Shown piece after piece: positions 8,786 through 17,948 of a DNA stretch of 64,000 bases. Origin of the DNA: CAWCGU01 sp963838095. GTDB taxonomy: Bacteria; Actinomycetota; Thermoleophilia; Solirubrobacterales; 70-9. The stretch's first letter is position 1. The number at the start of each line of letters is the position of its first letter. The DNA lies in NCBI GenBank assembly GCA_963838095.1, contig CAWIPO010000006.1, positions 558,001 to 622,000 on the forward strand, in the 5' to 3' direction. The position numbers and the translations under genes are program-made. The notes beneath the pieces were generated by a model. That model ran no database searches. It saw nothing but the letters and a program-made list of their open reading frames with translations, and had not been told where the DNA came from.

Positions 8786-9566
8786 ATGCAACCAGAGATC
8801 CACATCGGCCCCCTCACCCTGCAGACGTTCGGGATCATGTTCGCGCTCGGCTTCATCGCCGCCGGCGTGGTTCTCGGCAAACGCTTTCGCGAGCTCGGCA
8901 AGCCCGTCGACTGGGCCTACGAGATGGTCTTCGCTGCGCTGATCGGCGGGGTGATCGGCGCCCGTCTCTATCACGTGGTGGAGAACTGGGACACGGCATC
9001 AGACGACATCCTCGGCAGCCTCTTCTCCGGATCCGGGCTCGTCTGGTACGGCGGCGCGATCGGCGGTGCGCTCGGCGTCTTCGCGTGGGCAGCGTGGCGA
9101 AAGATGCTCAACCTGACCCTGCTGGACATCGCCGCCGTCCCGCTCGCGGTCGGCTACGCGGTCGGCCGCATCGGCTGCCAGCTCTCCGGTGACGGCGACT
9201 ACGGCGAGCCCTGGGACGGGCCCTGGGCGATGGCCTATCCGGACGGGACGGTGCCGACCACCGAGGAGGTGCATCCGACCCCGGTCTACGAGACGCTGGC
9301 GATGGGGGCCGTCGCACTTCTGCTCTGGCGCTGGCGCGACCGCTTCCGTCCCGGGATCCTGTTCGCCTTCTACCTCGTCCTCGCCGGGCTGGAACGCTTC
9401 CTGGTCGAGTTCGTGCGCCGCAACGAGGCCGTCGCTCGGCGGGCTCACGTTCGCTCAGCTGCTCAGCCTCGGGATGATCGCCGCCGGCGGGATCGCGATC
9501 GCGCTCGCAGCGCGCCGCGGGGGGCTGGCGCGCCGCGCCGGCGAGGTGGACGCCGCGCCGGCCTGA
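8786..9566 (+). CDS. lgt: prolipoprotein diacylglyceryl transferase, one frameshift
   Basis: Membrane enzyme adding diacylglycerol to the lipobox Cys of prelipoproteins. The N-terminus (MQPEIHIGPLTLQTFGIMFA) and the signature GYAVGRIGCQLSGDGDYG are typical, as is HPTPVYETLAM. Seven TM segments are expected. The frame breaks near 9432 after FVRRNEAVA; one extra base restores GGLTFAQLLSLGMI, the conserved last helix, and the stop at 9564-9566. Possible lipoprotein clients in this window are the proteins at 48376-48858 and 26637-27587. Confidence 0.88.
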
Positions 9567-9574
9567 CGTCCGCC

Positions 9575-10327
9575 TTAGTGCGAGCGCAGCAGCCCGCCGT
9601 CGAGCGGCACCATCGCCCCCGTCAGGTAGGCGGCCCTCTCCGAGCACAGGAACGCGACCAGCTCGCCGTACTCCTCCGGCGTCCCGAGGCGGCCGGCCGG
9701 CACATCCTCGCGCGCCCTGCGTTCGGCCTCCTCCATCGAGCCGCCCAGCTCGACCAGCCGCTCGGTGGCGAACCTGCCGGTGCCGATGGTGTTCACAGTG
9801 ACCCCGTCCGCCGCAACCTCGCGGGCCAGCGTGTTGAAGAATCCCAGCGCGGCCGCCCGGTACACGTTCGACAGCCCCAGCCCCGGGATCGGCTCCCTGA
9901 CCGAAGTCGAAGCGACGTTCACGATTCGCCCCCAGCCGCGAGTCTTCATCCCGGGCAGCACCGCTTCGATCAACGCCCTCGGGGCCAGCACCAGGGACGC
10001 ATGTGCGCGGTGCCACTCCTCGACCGTGTGGTCGAGCGATCCGCCCGGCGGCGGGCCGCCGGTGTTCGTGACCAGGATCTCGATCGGGCCAAGCTCCTCC
10101 TCGACCCGCCGAGGGAGCTCGGGCAGCCGGTCGAGGTCCTCCGTGTCGGCCGCGAAGCAGGCCACATCGCCCTCGATCTCCGCAGCGGCCTGTTCGAGCC
10201 GTTCGAGCGAGCGCGAGCTGATCGCGACCCGCGCTCCCTCCCGCGCGAGCACCGCCGCGACGCCGCGCCCGATGCCGCGGCTGGCGCCCATCACCAGCGC
10301 CACCTTTCCATCCAGGCCGAGATCCAT
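9575..10327 (-). CDS. SDR family oxidoreductase lacking the catalytic lysine
   Basis: 250 aa, FabG-like Rossmann protein. The NAD(P) motif GASRGIG (residues 14-20), VTNTGGP and a C-terminal YLTGAMVPLDGG are present. The catalytic Y-x3-K is here YRAAA, so the Lys is Ala, and the Tyr context (SNVYRAAALGFF) is atypical. This matches the described BKR-like SDR subgroup with an imperfect tetrad. It may be catalytically altered or use a different proton relay. Substrate unknown. Convergent with lgt (8-bp gap). Confidence 0.82.
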   Translation of the reverse strand: MDLGLDGKVALVMGASRGIGRGVAAVLAREGARVAISSRSLERLEQAAAEIEGDVACFAADTEDLDRLPELPRRVEEELGPIEILVTNTGGPPPGGSLDHTVEEWHRAHASLVLAPRALIEAVLPGMKTRGWGRIVNVASTSVREPIPGLGLSNVYRAAALGFFNTLAREVAADGVTVNTIGTGRFATERLVELGGSMEEAERRAREDVPAGRLGTPEEYGELVAFLCSERAAYLTGAMVPLDGGLLRSH

Positions 10328-10404
10328 CGGCGCGAACGTATCGCGCCTGAGTCAGGACCCGGTATCGGCGCGGCGACGGATCGCGGTCGGCTAGGGTTGG
10401 CCGC

Positions 10405-10806
10405 GTGAGGACGACCTCCGTCACCCTCGCCATCGATCACCGCGGTCGCCTGCCTGCTGGTTCCGGCAGCGCTGGCGCCGGCGAAGAAGGGGAAGAAGCC
10501 CCCGAGATCGCGCCGCTGCCGCTGGCGCTCTACGACAAAGCTGCCCCCGGCGTCAAGTTCTCGGTCGACGCCTTCCGCGCCAAGAGCGTCTCGATCAAGT
10601 TCGGCAGCAACAGCCGCCAGGCCGAGCAGATCACGGTCGACGGCGGCCAACACAAGGTCGTCAAGTTCACCTGGGAGGCGCTGTTCAAGGGCAGCCCGCG
10701 GAAGAGCTGCTACGACATCGTCGTCACCGCGCGGAACCAGCACGGATCGGTGACGCGGAAGCGCAAGGCGTGCCGTCTCGGGCTCCAGCCCGAGAACATC
10801 AACTAG
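10405..10806 (+). CDS. small secreted protein, signal peptide disrupted by frame breaks
   Basis: The mature part (LYDKAAPGVKFSVDAFRAKS ... ENIN) is about 100 aa, beta-rich and basic, with two Cys that could pair. As written, residues 10-32 are not hydrophobic. Reading one frame over between about 10433 and 10500 gives IITAVACLLVPAALAPAKKG, a clear signal peptide. Two compensating indels are therefore likely. Family not recognised. Confidence 0.55.
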   Translation: MRTTSVTLAIDHRGRLPAGSGSAGAGEEGEEAPEIAPLPLALYDKAAPGVKFSVDAFRAKSVSIKFGSNSRQAEQITVDGGQHKVVKFTWEALFKGSPRKSCYDIVVTARNQHGSVTRKRKACRLGLQPENIN

Positions 10807-10865
10807 GGGCGTCCGGCCTCGAATTACTGCTGTCCGCCCACGGTTGGGTGTGAGACCATGGGAGT

Positions 10866-13551
10866 GTGTGGCGGGGAACGCGTACAGGGATCGTGCTTGC
10901 GGTGGTGCTGGGGTCGCTGGCGATCGTGTCGCCAGCGAGCGCGCGACCTTCACGGTCGACTAACACTGGTGATGGAGCAGCTGTGACGCGCTGCCACCAA
11001 CGGGATCTGCGAGCCGATCCCGCCGCCGGACGATTCCTGCACCTTGCGTGAGGCGTTCCTGAAGGCAAACGACGTCGCGGGCCACGACCAAATCCAAATC
11101 GCCGCCGCCTTGGCCGGCCTGACGACCGACGCAGCCGCCGGGAGCCCGCTCCCCACACTGATCGCAGCAGACAACGATCACCAGCCACCAGCGGCACATT
11201 CGGCATCGACGGCCCCGGCAACGGTGATCGGCAACGAATGCCTCAACCTTGCGGACGGCGCCGACAACAGCTTCATCTCCGGCCTCGCGCTCACCAATTG
11301 CAGCGAGGGCATCGACCTCAAACAGGCCGATGGAGTTCAGATCCAGTCGATGCACGTTGGGTTCATCCTCACCGCCGGCGTCCTCAGCCCGGGCGATATC
11401 GGAGCCGGCGGTGGGTTTGACGGCATCGAGCTCAACAACTCAGACAACGTGGTCATCGGCGATCTGCTCTCCGGCGGTAACACGATCTCGAACACGTCCG
11501 ACACCGCGATCAGGGTGCAGGAATTCGGAGGCGGTGACTCGACCGGCGTCCAGATCCTCGGCAACACGATCGGCGATGTCCAAGACCAGTCCCTCGACGT
11601 CGGCAATGACACCGGCATCGTGCTCGACGGAGGAAACGGCCACCTCGTTGCCGGCAACACGATCGGCGGCAACGGCGACGAGGGCGTCGGCGTCTTCGGC
11701 GCGACCGGCACGGTGATCCGATCCAACCTCATCGGCATCAACGCCAGCAACGACACCGTCGCGCCCAACAGCGATGGCATCCAAGTGGGCGCCGGCGCGG
11801 TAGCGACGATCGGCGGCCCGACCGCGGCCGACGGCAATCACATCGCGGGCAACGACAGCAACGGCGTCGAGCTGACAAGCGCCGCCGGCGGGTCGGTGTT
11901 GCAGAACAACGTCATCGGGCTTGACAGCGTCGGCAACACCACCGGCGGCGGGGGGGTCTCTTTGGCCAACGCGAACGCCGGGATCCTGGTCAGCAGCAGC
12001 CCGGCGAACCAGATCGGCACGCCTGGTGCCGGCAACGTCGTCTCGAACAACGCTCAGGAGGGAATCCTGGTCACCGGTGCAACTTCGACAGGCAACCGCG
12101 TCGAGGCGAACACGATCGGGCTGAAGAGCTCGGGCGCCCCTGCCGGCAACGGCATCGACGGGATCCGCGTCGAATCGGGCGCCACGTCGAACATCATCGG
12201 ATCGCCCGGCGCCGGCAACCTCGTCGGCGCCAACGCCGACACCGGCATCGAGGTCAACGGGTCCACCAGCGACGGAAACGTCGTGCAGGGGAACAGTGTC
12301 GGCGTGAACTCCGATGGGAATCCCCGTGGCAACGGCCAGGACGGGATCTCGATCAATGCGGCTGACAACGCTACCGTCGGTGGCCTCGGCGCCGGCGAGG
12401 GCAACGTCAGCTCCGCAAACACCTTCACGGGCATCGACGTTGAGAACGGCTCCGACGACACGACCGTCCGCGGCAACGTCGTCGGCACCAACGCCGCCGG
12501 CACACTCGGCTTTCCCAACGAGCTGGGGTTACGGGTCGAGGGCCTGCGCGTGCTCGTCGAAGGCAACTCCTTCGCCGGCAACACCGATCAGGGTGCCCAC
12601 CTGGACGTGGGCGGCGACATTCGCTTCGAGGGAAACCTGGTGGGGAAGAGCTTCGCTGGTTCCGTGATCCCCAACGGCGGTCCGGGGCTGGAGGTGAGCA
12701 TGAACGACGCCCCGGCCACCGTCGGTGGGCCCGGCGCGGCGGCGAACACGATCACGGGCAACCTCGGCCCGGGCGTCCTCGTCTCCGACGACGGCTCGGT
12801 GACGACGATCGCCGAGAATTCGATCTTCGCCAACGGCGGGCTCGGAATCGACCTCGAGCCGCCCGGCGTGACACCGAACGACGCAGGCGACGTGGACGCC
12901 GGCCCGGATGGGCTGCAGAACTTCCCCGAGCTCTCCTCGGCGCAATTCGCGAACGGGCAGACCACGGTCACCGGGTCTGTCGCGACGACCCCGTCGACCG
13001 ACCTGACGCTCCGCTTCTATGCGTCGAGCGCTTGCGATCCGTCAGGGAACGGCGAGGGTCAGCGCTTCCTCGGCGCGACGACGGTCACCACCGACGGCGG
13101 CGGTAACGCAAGCTTCACCGCCCCGGTCGGCGGCAGCTCTACTGGCGAGCAGGTGACGGCGACCGCCACGAGTCCCGACGGGACCTCTGAATTCTCGGCC
13201 TGCCGAGCGGCCGAGCCGGCGCCGCCACCACCGCCCGAGCCCGAGGTCTGTCAGGGCAAGGAGGCGACGATCGTCGGCACCGACGGCAAGGACAAGCTCA
13301 GGGGCACGAGCAAGAAGGACGTGATCTCTGGCCTCGGCGGCAACGACACGATCAGCGGCCTCGGCGGCAACGACATCGTCTGCGGCGACGAGGGCAACGA
13401 CGTGCTCACCGGGGGCGGCGGCAGGGACAAGCTCAATGGCGGCAAGGGCCGCGACCGGCTCAACGGTGGCTCGGGCAAGGGCGACCTCTGCGAAGGCGGC
13501 GCCGGCAAGGACCAGGCCGCGAAGAGCTGCGAGCAGCAGCGCTCGGCCTGA
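10866..13551 (+). CDS. secreted CSLREA / right-handed beta-helix protein with RTX tail
   Basis: Signal peptide VWRGTRTGIVLAVVLGSLAI followed by ASA. A CSLREA-type N-terminal motif (NGICEPIPPDDSCTLREAF) becomes visible after correcting breaks between about 10955 and 11010. Residues about 80-600 are parallel beta-helix repeats of the form GNTIG / N-x-I-x-G-N. A beta-sandwich-like segment follows, then a Pro-rich linker (EPAPPPPPEPE), and finally RTX-like nonapeptides GLGGNDTIS, GLGGNDIVC, GDEGNDVLT, GGGGRDKLN that bind Ca2+. Such proteins are exported adhesins or polysaccharide-binding/degrading proteins; no type I secretion genes are adjacent. The Sec-type signal fits secretion across a single membrane. 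Confidence 0.8.
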
Positions 13552-13569
13552 CGACCAAATCGCCAGCTC

Positions 13570-14337
13570 CTAGCCGCGCTTGACCTGCGAGCCGCCGACG
13601 ATCGCGTCCTCGCCGTCGGGGAAGCGGACCCAGGCCTTGTTGCCGCCGTCGTAGTCGGGGGCCCAGAGGATCAGGGTGGCCTCATCCCTCTGCTCTGCAT
13701 CGGGCGGCCCGACGCTGCACGGCTCGGAGCTTTCTTCGTCGAGTTCACGCCACACGCGGATGAACGGATTCGACTCCCACTCCTCGCCGATCGTCGAGGG
13801 TTCCTTGTGCCCGGGATGGATGCGCGTCTCGGGCGGCAGCTTCATCAGCTTGTCCATGATCGAGGAGCGAAGGTCGGCGAAGCCGGTTGCGCCCGGGGCG
13901 CGGGTGCCGCCGACCGTGCCTTTGAAGATCACGTCGGCGGTGAGCACGTCGGTGCCATCGATCACCAGGGCGAGGTGGTCGGCGCAGTGGCCGGGGGTTT
14001 CCAGCACCTCGATTCGCAGCTCCCCCGACTCGATCACGTCCCCCTCGCTGATCGTCTGGTCGACCTTGAACTGGTCCATCCCCGCCTCCTCGGCTTTCGG
14101 ATGCGCCAGCACCGGCACCCCATACCGCTTCGCCGCATCCATCACGCCGAGCACGTGGTCCCAGTGATGATGGGTGAGCAGCACGTGCGTCACCGTCGTC
14201 CCCTCGCGATCCACCCGCTCCAGCAGCGGCTCGGTGACGCCATTGGAGTCGATCAGCACGCCGTGCCCGCCGGGCTCGTCGACGACCAGATAGGCGTTGG
14301 AGAGAAAGTCTGAGCTCTCGGTCCGCTGCAGGATCAA
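13570..14337 (-). CDS. MBL-fold metallo-hydrolase (glyoxalase II-like)
   Basis: 255 aa. Zinc-ligand motif LLTHHHWDH (residues about 51-59), then TPGHCADH with the next His, and GTDVLTADVIFKGTVGG with the bridging Asp; IHPGHKEP supplies the last His. The start is TTG 14337, 1 bp after the stop of the alcohol dehydrogenase. The coupling suggests it hydrolyses a thioester made by that dehydrogenase (see findings). In Mycobacterium a similar MBL gene (Rv2260) sits next to the mycothiol-dependent dehydrogenase Rv2259. Confidence 0.82.
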   Translation of the reverse strand: MILQRTESSDFLSNAYLVVDEPGGHGVLIDSNGVTEPLLERVDREGTTVTHVLLTHHHWDHVLGVMDAAKRYGVPVLAHPKAEEAGMDQFKVDQTISEGDVIESGELRIEVLETPGHCADHLALVIDGTDVLTADVIFKGTVGGTRAPGATGFADLRSSIMDKLMKLPPETRIHPGHKEPSTIGEEWESNPFIRVWRELDEESSEPCSVGPPDAEQRDEATLILWAPDYDGGNKAWVRFPDGEDAIVGGSQVKRG

Positions 14338-14338
14338 T

Positions 14339-15454
14339 TCAAGCCGCTTGCCCGAACTCGATCACGCTGCGGATCCCGTCCTGCGCCTCCATCAGCTCGA
14401 AGCCGTGGTTGACCTCGTCGAGTGTGATCCGGTGCGAGAGGAAGGCGTCGACATCGATCTCGCCGGCCATGTAGCGGTCGACCAGCTTCGGGACTCCCTC
14501 GCGGCCCTTGACGCCGCCGAACGACGAGCCCGCTATCCGCCGGCCGGTGATCAGGAACCTGGGGATGACGTCGAGCGTCTCGCCCTTGCCCGCGACTCCC
14601 GCGACGGTGCACAGGCCCCAGGCCATCCGCGCCGACTCGACCGCCTGGCGCATCACCGCGACGTTGCCGGTCGCCTCGAACGTGTAGTCGGCGCCGAAGC
14701 CGTCGGTCTCCTCGACGATCCGGTCGACCACGTCGTCGCCTCCCACCATCGTCTCGGTCGCGCCCTGCCCGAGCGCGAGCTTGAGCCGGTCCTCCGAGAG
14801 ATCGACGCAGATGATCCGCTCGGCACCCTGAAGCCGGCAGCCCGCGACCGCGCCGAGCCCGACCATCCCGGCGCCGAAGACGACGCACGTGGAGCCGGCC
14901 TCGACCTTCGCCGTGTTCATCGCCGCGCCGAGCCCGGTCGAGAGCCCGCAAGCGAACAGGCAGGCGCGGTCGAGCGGCGCCTCGGCGTTCACCTTCGCGA
15001 GCGCGATCTCCGGCATCACCGTGTACTCGGCGAACGTCGAAGTGCCCATGAAGTGGCGGATCGGCTCGCCGTCGCGGGAAAGCCGGGTGGTGCCGTCCGG
15101 CAGGTAGCCCTTGCCCTGCTGCTCGCGGATCGCCATGCAGAGGTTGGTGCGGGGGTCCCGGCAGTGCACGCATTCGCCGCATTGAGGCGAGAACAGCGTC
15201 ACGACGTGGTCGCCCGTCTCGAGCAGGCTGACGTCAGGACCGACGGCCTCCACCACCCCGGCGCCCTCGTGTCCGAGCACCGTCGGCGAGTACCCCGACG
15301 GGTCCACGCCCGAGGCCGTGTAGAGGTCGGTGTGGCAGACGCCGCAGGCGACCAGCCGCACCAGCACCTCGCCGGCCTTCGGCTCCGCCAGATCCAGCTC
15401 CTGGACCTGAAGCGGCTGACCGAACTCCTCCAGTACCGCGGCGCGCATCTTCAT
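14339..15454 (-). CDS. class III-type zinc alcohol dehydrogenase (formaldehyde/thiol-adduct type)
   Basis: 371 aa. Catalytic Zn residues: CGVCHTD and GHEGAG. Structural Zn site CGECVHCRDPRTNLC has all four Cys. Cofactor motif VFGAGMVGLGAV. The segments GKGYLPDGTTRLSRDGEPI and HFMGTSTFAEYTV closely follow class III ADH (S-hydroxymethyl-thiol dehydrogenase). In actinobacteria the thiol would be mycothiol or another low-molecular-weight thiol (inference). ATG 15454 is used; further upstream lies tRNA-Val. Forms a two-gene operon with the MBL gene. Confidence 0.85.
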   Translation of the reverse strand: MKMRAAVLEEFGQPLQVQELDLAEPKAGEVLVRLVACGVCHTDLYTASGVDPSGYSPTVLGHEGAGVVEAVGPDVSLLETGDHVVTLFSPQCGECVHCRDPRTNLCMAIREQQGKGYLPDGTTRLSRDGEPIRHFMGTSTFAEYTVMPEIALAKVNAEAPLDRACLFACGLSTGLGAAMNTAKVEAGSTCVVFGAGMVGLGAVAGCRLQGAERIICVDLSEDRLKLALGQGATETMVGGDDVVDRIVEETDGFGADYTFEATGNVAVMRQAVESARMAWGLCTVAGVAGKGETLDVIPRFLITGRRIAGSSFGGVKGREGVPKLVDRYMAGEIDVDAFLSHRITLDEVNHGFELMEAQDGIRSVIEFGQAA

Positions 15455-15492
15455 CGCAAGCGATCCTACGCCCGCGACACCTCGATCGCAGA

Positions 15493-15565
15493 TGGGCGGT
15501 GCCGGGCTCGAACCGACGACCTCCTCGGTGTAAACGAGGCGCTCTCCCAACTGAGCTAACCGCCC
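15493..15565 (-). tRNA. tRNA-Val (UAC)
   Basis: On the minus strand GGGCGGT pairs with ACCGCCC. The D-arm is TAGCTCAGTTGGGAGAGC, the anticodon arm CCTCG-TTTACAC-CGAGG (anticodon TAC), the T-arm GGTTCGAGCC, and the discriminator A. Its 5' end overlaps the last codons of the upstream hydrolase gene. Confidence 0.93.
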
Positions 15566-16335
15566 ACCGCCATTGTCTCAGCACTCGCCTCGAGGATGAA
15601 CTCGGCGACGCCCTCCGGGTCGTCCCACATCGGCGTGTGGCCCCAGCCGGGCACCTCGACGTAGCGGGTCCCGGGGGGCCGGCGGGTGCGGCTGGGGCGG
15701 CCGACGATTCGATCCAGCTCACCCCATGCGATCGACACCGGGACGTCGATCTTCTCCGCGCCCTCCAGCGCTCCGTTTCGCATCGCCTCGTTGGTGGCGA
15801 GGTAGCGAGACGAATTCAGGTATCCGAAGACCAGCTCGGACGCCTCCTCCTTCGTCAGCCGCTCCGGGTGGGCCATGTTGGTGCCGAGCAGGCGCGAGCG
15901 TCCCGGGCCGGTGGCAAGCAATAGGTGGGCTAGCGGGCGAAGCCGCTTTGCGATCGAGAACTGCTCGAAGCGCCGCGGCCCGAGCGCCTGACGCCACATC
16001 CCCGCCGGTGAGATCGCGCACACCGACGCCGCGGAGCCCTGCTTCGCCATCTCGAACGCGACCCAGCCGCCGAGCGAGTTCCCGGCGACGTGCGGCCGCT
16101 CGAAGTCATGCCGGCCGCAGAACTCGGCCAACGCCCGGGCGATGTTCTCGGGGCTCGGGACGACCCCGTTCTCGAGCGGCGCCGAGCGACCGAACCCCGG
16201 CATGTCGACGGCGATCACCTCCCGCTCGCGCGCCAGCCGCTCGATCACCGGCCGCCACACAGCCAGGGTTGCACCGAGGCCGTGGACGAGCAGCAGCCGC
16301 GGCCCGTTCCCCCTCCGCTCGTGGCGAAGCTCCAT
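15556..16335 (-). CDS. alpha/beta-hydrolase fold protein
   Basis: 259 aa. Oxyanion segment VHGLGAT, nucleophile elbow GNSLGG (Ser about residue 88), acid in GELDRIVG and His in GWGHTPMWDD: a complete Ser-Asp-His triad. No signal peptide. Related to many meta-cleavage-product or lipase-like hydrolases; substrate unknown. The stop codon TAG lies inside the tRNA-Val acceptor/D-arm junction, so the last three codons double as the tRNA 5' strand. Confidence 0.82.
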   Translation of the reverse strand: MELRHERRGNGPRLLLVHGLGATLAVWRPVIERLAREREVIAVDMPGFGRSAPLENGVVPSPENIARALAEFCGRHDFERPHVAGNSLGGWVAFEMAKQGSAASVCAISPAGMWRQALGPRRFEQFSIAKRLRPLAHLLLATGPGRSRLLGTNMAHPERLTKEEASELVFGYLNSSRYLATNEAMRNGALEGAEKIDVPVSIAWGELDRIVGRPSRTRRPPGTRYVEVPGWGHTPMWDDPEGVAEFILEASAETMAVGG

Positions 16336-16356
16336 GCGGGGCGGCAGGTTAGCCGC

Positions 16357-17469
16357 CTATGGAGAGCCGCCGGTGAAGCCGACGAACGCGCCCCACGACG
16401 GCTTCGGGGTCAGGTCCTTGCGGAACAGCCCGCTCGAGCGGCAGAGGTTGCAGTTCGCGAACAGCGTGTTGTCGCGCCACGTGTACCAGACGATCCTGTC
16501 CACGAGCCAGGTCGGCCGCTCGGCGATGATCCGCTTGAACGCGCGCCGGAGCAGCCTCTTCTGGCCGCTTTCGGTGGTCGCGAAGCCGCTCCCGACCTCG
16601 TTCAACGTCGGCCACCCGAGCTCTGTTATCCACATCGGCTTCGTCGCGTCGCCGTGCCGGGCCATCACCTGCCGCACGCGCTCGATCTGGTAAGCGACAC
16701 CCTTGATGTTGCCGGCGTAGGGATGCAGCCCGAGAGCGTCGAACGACTCCGCCACCCCGTCGACGGCGTACATGCGGCGCAGGAAGCGCCAGGAGTTGGT
16801 GCCGTCGCTGGGGGTCCCGAAGACGCCCGCCGAGATCACCCGCGCGCCCGGATCGTGGGCCGCGATCACCTGGTCCGAGAGCATCAGCAGCTCGGCGTAG
16901 CGCTCGGGCGCGGTCTCGATCGGGCGCGAATAGCTGGAGTCGTTCGGCTCGTTGGAGATCTGCCACGCGGTGATCGGTCGTGCGGCCGCCCCGGGATGAA
17001 GCACCGTGAACAGACTCCAGAACTCGCCGTCCGGCCCGTAGCGATCGACCAGCGCGCCAAGCAGTTCGCTCCAGGCCGTTCGACCGCGCTCGTCGAGCGG
17101 AGGATGGTCCATGCTGGCGGAGGAGTCCTTGAGCCATTTCGGGACGCCCATCACGTAGGGCAGGACGTCGATTCCGTTCAGGGCCGCGCCGGTCACCACC
17201 TCATCGGACTTGCGCCAGTCGAAGTGCAGCCGCGAGATCGGCTGGATGTCCTCCCAGAAGAAATGCGTTCGCAACGTGCCCACCGCGCCGGCGCCCATGC
17301 GGGCGAACTCTTCGTCGCTGAGGCGGGTCGCGGGGCTGATGCCGAAGAACCCCGCCGGGAGCGCTCCGCTGCTTTGCGCTCGGGCGGACGCGGCGCTCGG
17401 CAGGCACACCGATGCCGCAGCGATCACCGCCGCCACGGCGAAGAGATGTCGATACCTGGACGTCCTCAC
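16357..17469 (-). CDS. secreted glycoside hydrolase, clan GH-A-like
   Basis: 370 aa with an N-terminal signal peptide (HLFAVAAVIAAASVCLPSAASA). TIM-barrel motifs include the acid/base Glu in WQISNEPND (residue about 171) and the nucleophile Glu in MWITELGWPT (residue about 274), with LGLHPYAG between. This fits GH5/GH39-type exo- or endo-glycosidases; substrate not assignable. GTG 17469 is the start. It acts outside the cytoplasm. Next upstream on the same strand is the cupredoxin-DUF1501-DUF1800 cluster, 91 bp away. Confidence 0.75.
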   Translation of the reverse strand: MRTSRYRHLFAVAAVIAAASVCLPSAASARAQSSGALPAGFFGISPATRLSDEEFARMGAGAVGTLRTHFFWEDIQPISRLHFDWRKSDEVVTGAALNGIDVLPYVMGVPKWLKDSSASMDHPPLDERGRTAWSELLGALVDRYGPDGEFWSLFTVLHPGAAARPITAWQISNEPNDSSYSRPIETAPERYAELLMLSDQVIAAHDPGARVISAGVFGTPSDGTNSWRFLRRMYAVDGVAESFDALGLHPYAGNIKGVAYQIERVRQVMARHGDATKPMWITELGWPTLNEVGSGFATTESGQKRLLRRAFKRIIAERPTWLVDRIVWYTWRDNTLFANCNLCRSSGLFRKDLTPKPSWGAFVGFTGGSP

Positions 17470-17560
17470 TCGTCGCTTCCGCCACCCGCCCCCAAGCCGG
17501 TCACGCCGGAGGGCGAAGGTTAACCGCCGTCCTCCGGGGGTGCGCCGGAGCGTGCCCGGA

Positions 17561-17948
17561 CTAGCGCTTCGCTCGAAGCCGGGCGTGCATCCCGAGCGCC
17601 TCGTGGCCCTCGAGCGTGCAGATCAGCCGGTAGCGGCCGGGGCGCAGGCGCAGCGTTCGCGTTCGCGACTCGCCCGGTCCGGCCACCGCGTACTGCCACG
17701 AGCGCTCGCTTCCGTCGATCCGCAGGTCGTGGTCGTCCTCGCCACGATTGACCAGCTGCACCCGGACCGGACCGGCCGGCACCGTCGAGCGCGAGAGCGT
17801 GAGCGCGAACTCGCTTGCGTTGACCGCCACCGCCCCGGGCGCGGGCTCGGGTGCTGGTGCGGGCGCCGCTCGTGGCCGCCGGCACAGCGACCCAACACGC
17901 GCACATCAGCGCCACCCCGGCGCCGACGCCGCGGCGCGAACCTCTCAC
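17561..17948 (-). CDS. secreted cupredoxin-like protein, one frameshift
   Basis: A signal peptide (GVGAGVALMCACWVAVPAAT) is followed, after one frame correction near 17868, by an Ala/Pro linker and a small beta-sandwich: FALTLSRSTVPAGPVRVQLV, EDDHDLRIDG, LRPGRYRLICTLEGHEALGM. The His, Cys, His and Met residues (DDHD, LICTLEGHEALGM) match type 1 copper ligands of plastocyanin-like proteins. GTG 17948 overlaps the stop of DUF1501 by 4 nt (GTGA), so it is translationally coupled. Confidence 0.72.

Noticed and set aside
8786..10408. A possible 540-residue Lgt fusion protein
   Set aside because: After residue 215 the translation is Arg-rich antisense of the SDR gene; the conserved Lgt C-terminus lies in another frame and ends at 9566.
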